Of a DNA stretch of 64,000 nucleotides, positions 55,018 to 64,000 are shown piece after piece. The position numbers and the translations under genes were made by a program. The stretch comes from Vesta saturnalis (taxonomy: Eukaryota; Arthropoda; Insecta; Coleoptera; Lampyridae), in NCBI GenBank assembly GCA_036346205.1, contig JARFJB010001987.1, positions 1,015,501 to 1,079,500 of the forward strand. The letters are read 5' to 3'. The notes beneath the pieces are model-generated. The model searched no databases. It saw nothing but the letters and a program-made list of their open reading frames with translations, and was not told the DNA's origin. How positions within the stretch are numbered: the first letter of the stretch is position 1; each line of letters opens with the position of its first letter.

Positions 55018-57463
55018 CATACAGGGTGACAGAAAAAAGTGCCATGCATAGTGCCACGCCATAGTGCGCAATTTTTATGGAAGTTGAAGTAAACATCAGT
55101 TTGATATGCTGGTAATTCCAAATATATAGAAATTTCTTTATAAACCTCCAAACTAAATTGATTTTGTATGGTTCAAAGTAAAATTGAAATCCCACTTCGT
55201 ATTAGCAAAGCTATTGCATCATTTTGCAAAGTTAACGTTAAAATAAAATTAAACCCAAAGTAAAATAAGTGATAAGAGTATAACTAAAGTTGAGTTGCCT
55301 GAAATGTAAATGTCTGAAATTTCAGTATGATAAATTTAAAAACTCACCATATAAACGTGGCGCTCTAAATAAAAAATTAAACAAAGCGAAAATGGCTTCC
55401 ACTTAAACACGTAGTTCAAGCAATGAATAAAGGACGCTCAAAGTAACCCTGAGCAATGACCGAAAATAACTCGAAGCGCGGAAAGAATGTACAGTGAATA
55501 ATAATTGAAAAGATTTATTAAAAAACATTTTTTTACGCCAATAAGGTATGCAACTAACGCTACACGAAATGTAAATAAGAACGTAAATTTTAAGCATACA
55601 TAAAAAGGTTTGCTACAAATAAAAAGATTATGTTTACGTGGGTTCATACTACTGCCCCAACCGCCAAGATGAGGTAGTTTCCCCGAGAACCGGATCCAGT
55701 TCCCAAAGACAAATAACCGTTTCCTAAAACAGGGGGAGCCGTTTCCCAAAACAGGGATCTGTTACCCAACACAGGTAACCGTTTCCCCCCCAGAAAACAA
55801 GTCAAATAGCTCATTCATCGTAGCTGAGGCTAAATTTAACTAGGCTGTGCAAGGCCAAAATCATTTCCTAGAAATTCATTTTCAAAGTTAATCTTAGAAA
55901 TCTTAACATAGAATCAGCTCGTGAGAGGTTAAAGTGTATTGATATGAAGGGCGTCATGTTCTTAGAAATCTCAGTTCGTGGAAATATGAAGGTTGTATTC
56001 TAGTACAATTCTTAGAAATCTGAAAGTAGGTCAAGGTACTGATAGGATAGGTAGAAAGAGAAAGTAAAGAAAAAGCAGTAAGTGTGGAGCGAAAGAAGCG
56101 ATTTGGAGACGTTAATAAAGCAAGTAAAACTCGATTTGGAGTGTTATATAATGAAAACAAAAATGATGAAGCTGTGTATTAGCAATGTGTAATGAGGAAT
56201 ATGTAAAAATAGTGTAGTAAAGTAGAAGCATGAAAGGTTGAGAAGTATGGTGAACGTATAGTGTTAGAAACGGAGGAGTTTAAATGTGTATTACCTCAGA
56301 GTTTACGAGTGTCTCAAAGAAGAAAATCGAATTTAAAACGCTGCTAAATACAAAGGATGTGTTCATAAGTAGTTAGGGTGCAGTCAGAAAAACAACAAAG
56401 ATAGTGTCCCCAACCATATGTAAACATGCTTTAACTAGAATCATTTTACAAAGAGCGTTTATTGCTGACATTGTCAAAAGCTTCTGTAGTACTAGTTTTT
56501 CGGTAGTATTCTATCCTCATGCAGTCAATCCGTCAAGGTTAAACGGTTCCTTATTGGCTCTGCATATCTATGTTTGGGCGCGGGAACATTTTGACAAACG
56601 TCGTCATTAGTACAAAATACTACCGTCCTAGGATTTTATCCGATATCGACCTTCTTCCTCCGGATGGGAAGGTGATACTTATTATATACTTTAAGCTATC
56701 GAAACACTGAACTAGGAAATTGTAATCTCCCATAAGGAAATAGAACCCCTTTCCCAAGCTGACGTACGTTGGAACTGGCTTTAAAGAGGCGAAATTGGAC
56801 TATATACAACGTATAAAAGAAGAGTATACATATTTATTGGAAAAGAACAATGACAGAGTTTAATAAACTGCGTTATATATTAGAAAATATGGACTCGTTA
56901 TCTTTGGCTAAAAGGGAGAAGGGAGGAACAATGTATAGATTTAAATTAGATGTACTAAAACATAAAGAACTTATACCTGTTCAACCAACTTGTACAAATT
57001 ATGTTCTTTCGATTTTCTTAACACGAGTAAATGAATGAAAAATGCATAAATCAGCATCAAAATTACGCAAATAACTAGTATCAAAAGAAACCATTCTGTT
57101 TTGAAACCCCATCATGTTGGTGCTCATCTGATAAATGATAACTCGATCTACTCACTGCGCCATGTCCAGCCGTTTGGGCAATTACCATTTGTTCGTTGAA
57201 TTCTTTGGATTGCGATTTTGCCATTTTAAAACTTATTTAACTGGTGTCGAACTGGCAAACGATCGCCATGCGATAATTATATATTTATTTGTGTACTAAT
57301 TTATTAAAGTACTCGGTATATCTACTGTTATTTATTTACATCTTTCCTATACTACCGTTCCATTCACTCTTCTAAACATAACTGACTATTCTCTAATTTA
57401 TTATTCCTACAAGATTACGTTGTCAATTCATAGATTATTTAATTACACAATAACGATTAACAT
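55013..57463. other. Unassigned; possible transposon end at left
   Basis: A tacagggtgacagaaaaaag sequence at 55018 looks like an insect DNA-transposon terminus, but no partner end was found. The frames at 56404 and 56850 have no recognisable features. Confidence 0.4.
55660..55795. repeat. Imperfect short tandem repeats
   Basis: Variants of ccgtttccyaaaacaggg recur four to five times (for example 55716, 55738 and 55775). Confidence 0.7.
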
Positions 57464-57725
57464 TTTATTTTAATATACTATGTAGGACGTTGCTACCATA
57501 TTACAGTGTCAGGTTAACATCAAGAGAGGATTGCCAAAACTACCTGTTGCATTTTTTTTATCAGAAGTCCCAAAATTTCTACACAACGGGACAATGTCAC
57601 TACCTACAAGATGGCAAAAAATCATCGAACAAAATGGCACATATACACTATAATTAAATGTAAATAAACTTTGACAAAAAATGTCTTGAGTTTTCATATA
57701 AAATGCGAAGAAACTTCTTCCTCAA

Positions 57726-57768
<43 letters not shown>

Positions 57769-58334
57769 CAAGTTGGTTTTTGCAAACTGTAAGCTAATCC
57801 AAATCACCATTTTAGACTTGAATTTTAAACCTGATTTCTATATGTAAGATGTTGGTAGAAGCTGTTTTCAAATCAACAGCTTAAACTTTCATCGAAGATA
57901 TTTTCAGTTAAAACAAACTCAACAAAGGATTTTAGTATTCGTATAATTTTCAAAAACAGGGGTTATAAAAAATTTAAAAATTATATCCGTCTTAATAAGC
58001 TTAAAACGTTCAGATGGAGTAATCTGATCATCCCCATTTTATGCGCTTTAGCATGGATCTTATTAGTGTTTATTTTAATATTCTATGTAGGGCGTTGCTA
58101 CCATATTACAGTGTCAGGTTAACATCAAGAGAGGATTGCCAAAACTACCTGTTGCATTTTTTTTATCAGAAGTCCCAAAATTTCTACACAGCGGGATCAT
58201 GTCACTACCTACAAGATGGCAAAAATCATCGAACAAAATGGCACATATACACTATAATTAAATGTAAATAAACGTTGACAAAAAAATGTCTTGAGTTTTC
58301 ATATAAAATGCGAAGAAACTTTTTTCTCAACCTA

Positions 58335-58383
<49 letters not shown>

Positions 58384-58685
58384 CAAGTTGGTTTTTGCAA
58401 ACTGTAAGCTAATCCAAATCACCATTTTAGACTTGAATTTTAAACCTGATTTTTATATGTAAGATGTTGGTAGAAGCTGTTTTCAAATCAACATCTTAAA
58501 CTTTCATCGAAGGTATTTTCAGTTAAAACAAGCTCAACAAAGGATTTTGGTATTCGTATAATTTTCAAAAACAGGGGTTATAAAAAATTTAAAAATTATA
58601 TCCGTCTTAATAAGCTTAAAACGTTCAGATGGAGTAATCTGATCATCCCCATTTTATGCGCTTTAGCATGGATCTTATTAGTGTT
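57464..58685. repeat. Direct tandem duplication, 605-bp unit
   Basis: Copies 57464-58069 and 58069-58685 are nearly identical, from tttattttaatat.ctatgtagg to catggatcttattagtgtt. Each holds its own (TA)n run (57729-57767 and 58337-58380), and the runs differ in length. Differences elsewhere are few, so the duplication is recent. Confidence 0.95.
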
Positions 58686-59514
58686 AGGATTTAATCAACA
58701 AAAAACCTTAAATTGTTTTAATAAAGATTTGGATACGGAACACCATATCACGTTATAACGTATTACGCAATGAATATTTTCGAGGGAATACTTGTATGTA
58801 AATAAATATATGGAATTTATGTATTGTTTACGATCAGGTATGAAATCGCACATTTACATTTTGTATAACTATCTAATTAGCGGGTTTACGTAAAACTCAT
58901 TAAGGATGTTATATTATTACTATAGATATTTTTTAACGATAATATTGTATTTAAAATCATCAGTATATTTTACATTTACCTTGCTTATCTTTTAATATCA
59001 AAACGGTACTTTTGTTTTCTTTTAAATATCCTATAAATTGTAACGGATGCAACCTTAATCGGTTCCTAATGTATATTCATTACTTGTTTATTTTAAAAAG
59101 TAGTATTGTGTGTATATATACACAGCATAAATAACTCGATAACTAATTCTCCAACACATACCTGTTATTAGAACAGCAAAGACAAATCACGTCTTAAGGT
59201 ATGATTATTGTTCACAAAAAACGCTGTTAAAAATTTTAATGTATTATTTGCCTTATAGCTTGACGTCATAAACCAATTCTGCTATAGAGTCAGCTGTTAT
59301 TCTATGGACTCGATTTTAAACCGTTTGTTTAGTTAATTAGATAAATGTATGAGCGCTACGCTATTTTAAAAACAATAACATTATGTGGCACACGCATTTG
59401 TAGATTTAAGCTTTAGAGTTATTGATTTGCATATAGTAAACTATTGAAATCTCTTGTCTTTTTATTTCTGATATATCAATTGCGGAAAGGGAGCCTGTGC
59501 AATGCAGGATAAGT
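58686..59514. other. No gene recognised
   Basis: AT-rich spacer between the 605-bp tandem duplication and the GC-richer minisatellite. Confidence 0.4.
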
Positions 59515-60400
59515 TTTGAAAAGCCTAATGCTGTCTTATGGGGGCTCTAGTATTAGAATGATATTTCAAATTTTAAGTTTTCCCCTTCATAACAATTACA
59601 GAAATCTACATCTCCTTTTTTTTAAATATAGTAGTAGATGGAGCCACGCACACAACTAAATGGCGTCACAAACAAGAGGTCTATGCAGTCGGGCTAAGAC
59701 TCTGTGACAAGTTTAAGAGTCCTAACGGAGTATTATGAGATTGTATGCGGGTTCGATTAATAGAATGCTATTTCAAATTTCACACTATAACAGTTAAATC
59801 TACTTTTAAAATATACTACTAGGTGGAGCCACAATCAAACTCTATTACAGAAAAGGGTTAGACCCTGAAACAAGTTCCGAAGCCCTATAGCTCCCTTGCG
59901 AGATGGAATCGGTCCCCATTATTAGAATACTGCTTTAAATTTTAAGTTTCCCGCCATAATAAACAAGGGGACCCGAACAGGAGCAAGGTCCTGTGAGCAA
60001 TTTCCGGCCCCCTGTAGTCTTACGAGATGGAATCGGGCCCCCATTATTAGAATACTATTTTAAATTTGAAGTTTTCCCGCCATAATAAACAAGAAGACCC
60101 GAACAGGGGCAAAGACCTGTGAGCAATTTCCGGATACCTATAGTTGGCTTGCGAGATGGAATCGGGCACCCATTATTACAAATTTTCCGCCATAATAAAC
60201 AAGGGGGCCCAAATAGGGGCGAAGACCCGTGAGCAATTTCCGGCGTCCTATAGTTGTCTTACGAGATGGAATCGGGCCCCCATGATTAGAATACTGTTTC
60301 AAATTTCAAGTTACAGGGAGCTACATCTACTTTTAAAGATATACCACTAGGTGGAGCTACGATCAACCTATACTGCAGAAAACATTCATTAGTTATAAAA
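59515..60400. repeat. Complex minisatellite, about 120-bp core units
   Basis: Four core units (59890-60300) share gagatggaatcgggcccccat, then attagaatact, ccgccataataaacaag and gagcaatttccgg. Flanking units at about 59520-59890 and 60270-60400 add a block actaggtggagcyac. GC content is higher than in the surroundings. Confidence 0.88.
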
Positions 60401-60829
60401 ATACATCACTCGATGGCGCCACAAGCAATCAAACAAGACCAATACATCAGAATACAGATCCTTAGGCCTCGAAAACAAAAGTGGCCGCCACCAATCAAAA
60501 ATCTTGGCCTTCTCTTAGGTTCTCTAATCAAAGCGTGCAGCCTGGTGCAGTATACACGCGCAGGACCCAGCCGGGCGTGGGCATGGCCACGTGGTGAAAG
60601 TGGGCGTGGCCTATGACGGTACAGGTGAGGGTATGACGTCACAACAAAGTCCTAGCGGAAAAGTGCACCCATTCCACTAGCAACAATTAATAGAACGTAA
60701 AAATGAAGTCTATGAATTCAAGTTAACACTAGGCTAGTAATTTTGGTAAATAAATTTATACTGCTTGTGTAGCCTAATTGTTTATATAAACGCAACACTT
60801 TGAAAATTCGCAAGCGGATATTGCTAAAA

Positions 60830-61283
60830 AAGAACTTCTGCGATTAGATATCGAAAACTCATTAAATGTTTTTCAAAAACAGCACCCTGATATTCGACAA
60901 ATGATTCGGAACTTTTGAGGAAATTGTGTGCAAAAAATATGCACAACCAGTCAAAAAATAAAAGTGGAAAGAAGTTCTTGCTTCTGTTGACAAACAATGG
61001 GCCGAGCTTTTTAACCACTTCAAGACTGAAGATATACTACACAACATATTAAAAATTGTGCATGTGTTTACCAGGTTCCAACGCCTCCATTGGAAGTATT
61101 TTTTCTAATATGTATATGATTCAGTCCAGCAAAAAAACTAGTCTTACGGTAAGAACTTTAAAAGGACTTTTAATGACAAAACGTAATTTTTAAAAGAATT
61201 GCCTCGATTTTGTTAAGTATTTCCAAAATCGCCCAGATATTTTACGAATGGTGCATTCAATGGAAAAATGTACAAATGAGTAA
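60830..61283 (+). pseudogene. hAT transposase C-terminal fragment
   Basis: KWKEVLASVDKQWAELFNHF and TEDILHNILKIVHV, then in another frame LPGSNASIGSIFSNMYMIQS (the hAT N-A-S/P-x-E-R-x-F-S dimerisation block) and SLTVRTLKGLLMTKRNF, stop, LDFVKYFQNRPDILRMVHSM. This is the C-terminal dimerisation region of hAT transposases. The Glu-Arg pair usual in this block is Gly-Ser here. Inactive. Confidence 0.75.
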
Positions 61284-61871
61284 CGTTTCACTTGCCATTT
61301 ATCAACCATATACTTTTAAAAACCGAAGCAAAATACAGAATTAAGTAGATTTAAAAACAAATTTTTGACAAATTATGACATGGGACATCTAAAAACTTAG
61401 CATAAATATTCGCTACATTTTCCACTTAGGCTAGACAGACTCATATTTTTGTGTCCAATTTAAAAGAAATTTCTTCCTCCCCTTTGCCTCACTGAGGAGT
61501 ATTTGGTACCCGCAGACTCTTCTGGTGATGCGTCCATGTCTCATATTTCCTATTTATATAAATGCTCACCTTACCTTTATCCCTCTACCACACGTAAGTA
61601 AAAACCTTTCCAGAATAATAACACAGAATCGACGAAACCCGTGTAACAAAACGGTACATTCTTCATATGAATGCTACTTTATAAGCTTTATCTTTATTAC
61701 CACAATTATAGTGCTTTTGGCAACGCAGTCTCTATTGGGTAAAAAGAAAGTAAATAGTTTGCTACCCATTTGGCTGCTTCTGTTTTAAAAAATCTTAACC
61801 TTAAATCTGGGTTTTGAATATAATTAAAATTTACAAGTAAACTTTCTATCAACTCTTATGAATAGTTCAAG
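61284..61871. other. No gene recognised
   Basis: Spacer before the zinc-finger remnant. The plus frame at 61525 has no known features. Confidence 0.4.
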
Positions 61872-61907
61872 ATGTCTATTGAAGTTAATAAAAATATAAT
61901 TAAATAA
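61872..61907 (+). pseudogene. N-terminal remnant of the zinc-finger family (copy 4)
   Basis: ATG TCT ATT GAA GTT AAT then AAA AAT ATA ATT AAA TAA gives MSIEVNKNIIK and a stop. The leader gaatagttcaag before it equals that of copy 3 (41927-41938). The rest of the gene is missing downstream, apart from vague similarity. Confidence 0.8.
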
Positions 61908-62189
61908 TTCAAGTAGCATTAATGTAAATAGAAATCTTTTCCTCTTATCAATGTAAAAGTAAACGCAATAATCTAGTTAATATTTTTTAAAATTGTGTTC
62001 AGATATTATAATTATTATTAAATAAATTTTACTTTTAACTTCACAAATTTTGAAAATTATCAGTTTTGTAAGCGACTGATCATCTTAAGTATTTTTTCTT
62101 ATAAATTCACAGAAATGAACAGTGAAATATTTTGATTTTATTTATCAAACTTGCAGGATACGGACTCTCTTAAACGACTAAATTATGGA

Positions 62190-63731
62190 ACTGACGTAGC
62201 TCAGATCATCATGCCCAAATAATCTCTGTTAATAAAAGCGTCATTGGTAAAACTTACTTGTCAACAAAACATTATAAACTTATTTATAATAATAGTCATA
62301 TCCTAGAATTTTTAAAATATTTGAAAACTCTTAACTGGGCGTATGTGTTCAACTCGACAAATAAAACCAAAATACAAGTCCAATTCTCATTCCTAAACCC
62401 GGAAAACCTTCCAACGAAATTGGTTCCTATAGGTCAATTAGCCTGTTGCCCGTTTTAAGTAAGCTACTGGAAAAATTATTGGCCAATAGACTCACTCTGA
62501 TCCTGGCAGAACGCAATATTATCCCAGATCATCAGTTTGGCTTTAGCCAACCATTCTACTATTCAGCAGGTTCACAGTTGTAGACACAATTAACAAGGCC
62601 TTAGAAGAAAAACAATATTGTACAGCAGCCTTCCTAGATGATAGTCAGGCCTTCGACAGAGTTTGACACATGGGTCTATTTAAAACTAAAAGCATTCTTA
62701 TCTCATCCTTTTACAATATCCTTAAATCCTATCTTGAAGAACGATACTTTCAGGTTAAAGTTGACAAGACCAAACAGAGCTACACCAATTAAATCAGGCG
62801 TACCACAGGGCAGTGTACTTGGCTATCTTGTACCTCATATTCACATCAGACTTTCCAACTAATCCTCGCACATTTACTGCTTCCTTTGCTGATGATAAAG
62901 TACTTATGGTGAAACATAGAAATCCTGTCGAGGCTGCTAATTTTCTACAACAGAGCTTAGATGAAGTAATAAAATGGACCAAAAAATGGCCGTTAAACTT
63001 AACGCATCAAAATCTTTCCACATAACATTTACAAAATGCAAAGGAACATCCCCAGCAGTCATTATAAATAATACTCCACTAACTCGAGTATCAGAGGTTA
63101 AATACCTAGTCTGCACCTTGACAAGGGCCTGACATGGAAATCCACATCTGGAAAAAGCGCAAACAGCTTGAATGAAATTGTAAACACTACTGGCTCTTGG
63201 TAAGAAATCCAACTTATCGTTAACCAACAAGCTCCTCGTCTACAAACAGTCTTCAAACCATCTGACCTGTGGCATCCAGTTGTTACAGCAGCCTACTCCA
63301 ACATCTTAATGTTAGAAAGATTTCAGTGTAAAGTGCTACGTGCCATGTGATGCGCCATACTTTGTGAAATGCAGACATTTTACGTGACCTAAAAGTTGAT
63401 ACGGTCAAAAATGTGATTAAAAATTTCAGTATAAAATACCTAAGTAACCTAGAACAACATCCTAACGTGTTAGCTCTAAATCTAGTAGACAATAGTGAAA
63501 ATATTCAAAGGTTACATAGATACAAACCGTCGACCTGCCTCATAGATTTAACTAATTAAATTAAATTACTGTTATACCTACCTTACTTTAAGTAACTTCT
63601 GTATTGTAAACCGATGGGTTTCAATCTTCATGCCATTGTTCCATGTCATTTTATCTACTAATCTAAATTTTGCTTATTGTTACAAAACAGATTGCAAAAT
63701 AAAACTACTTAAATAAAAAAAAAGAAAAAAA
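62190..63731 (+). pseudogene. Jockey-like LINE, internally deleted
   Basis: Begins with an endonuclease tail (S-D-H-H-A-Q-I-I-S-V), then a deletion, then RT motifs SYRSISLLPVLSKLLEKLL, IIPDHQFGFSQ, a broken A-F-L-D region, GVPQGSVLG, and FADDKVLMV (active-site ADD), followed by decayed C-terminal text. Many frame breaks. The 3' end has an A-rich tail at 63713-63731 after AATAAAA signals, as expected of a LINE insertion on the plus strand. Confidence 0.82.
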
Positions 63732-64000
63732 TTGATGAGAATACTCATAAATCTCCCAAGGCGGGCTAACTTAACAAGAGTGAAAGGAGTAATGAACTTG
63801 CCCGCAAGATTTAAGTAGGTAATCTGAAGCTTGTTTACATATTAGTTCTGTTCTGAAAATTAACTATGTATTATCTTTGTTTTAAACAAAGGTATTATGC
63901 AGTTGTTCAGATTTTATTGAAGCTTGAGTTTAATAAAAAAAAATTTAATATGTAGGTACCTATATTATAACTAGAGTGAGGATTTTATGCAAAATGCATA
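63732..64000. other. No gene recognised
   Basis: AT-rich sequence to the window end. Confidence 0.4.

Noticed and set aside
55019..55640. Complete DNA transposon beginning at tacagggtga
   Set aside because: Only one candidate end was found; no partner TIR or transposase text.
59515..60400. CRISPR-like array
   Set aside because: Repeats are about 120 bp, diverged, without unique spacers, in eukaryotic DNA.
60406..60642. Arg/Pro-rich minus-strand ORF
   Set aside because: GC-rich short frame beside a minisatellite, no domain, probably chance.

Overview
The window is AT-rich eukaryotic nuclear DNA, most likely from an arthropod and probably an insect. There are no bacterial-type operons. Introns are short with GT..AG borders. 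The mobile elements are the usual insect set: three piggyBac elements, an intact PIF/Harbinger, Tc1/mariner types, pogo/Tigger, Merlin, hAT, BEL/Pao, several LINEs and a Penelope-like element. A chrysomelid-like beetle genome is only a guess. The sequence alone does not fix the species.

The only clearly host-type genes are a dispersed family of C2H2 zinc-finger proteins. There are three long open arrays (470-2722 on the minus strand; 15286-16797 and 41939-43528 on the plus strand) and a decapitated remnant at 61872-61907. All share the start MSAEVNK-like, a short acidic N-terminus holding several SUMO-consensus-like I/V-K-x-E sites, and 15-23 fingers of the form Y-x-C-x2-C-D-Y-S joined by T-S-S-T-N-like linkers rather than TGEKP. 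Two of the arrays end in premature stops and continue as decayed fingers. Copy 1 carries a 420-bp higher-order repeat of five fingers.

Layout: 1-437 mariner remnant; 0.47-2.7 kb zinc-finger gene 1; 2.8-8.3 kb mostly unassigned (a THAP-type first exon, one hypothetical ORF, short tandem duplications); 8.3-12.1 kb short elements carrying a hammerhead-like motif, and a DDE transposase pseudogene; 12.3-15.1 kb an apparently intact Harbinger transposon with TAA target duplication and two spliced genes; 15.3-18.5 kb zinc-finger gene 2 with its decayed tail cut by a Tigger element; 18.7-21.3 kb a repeat family (called X here); 21.9-26.9 kb a piggyBac holding a Tc1 that in turn holds a LINE fragment; 27.5-30.3 kb a second piggyBac; 30.5-32.3 kb Tigger and Merlin pseudogenes; 32.7-37.8 kb a BEL/Pao element broken by other insertions; 38.7-39.8 kb an IS630/Tc1-like transposase with an intron; 41.1-41.5 kb a MITE containing a tRNA-Gly-like sequence; 41.9-44.0 kb zinc-finger gene 3; 44.1-50.6 kb a third piggyBac whose ORF is split by a 4.1-kb block of Penelope, SINE-like and X sequence bracketed by (TA)n; 50.7-51.7 kb remnants of a second Harbinger; 53.7-55 kb a large fold-back repeat; 57.5-60.4 kb tandem repeats; 60.8-64 kb hAT and jockey-like LINE remnants.

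The main stories are an old zinc-finger cluster being expanded internally and eroded, and layered transposon insertions that can be ordered from their target-site duplications (TTAA, TA, TAA, 8 bp, 10 bp). No single new defence or metabolic system was seen. The most unusual signals are the hammerhead-like motifs in short fold-back and SINE-like elements, and the MITE with a tRNA-like core.
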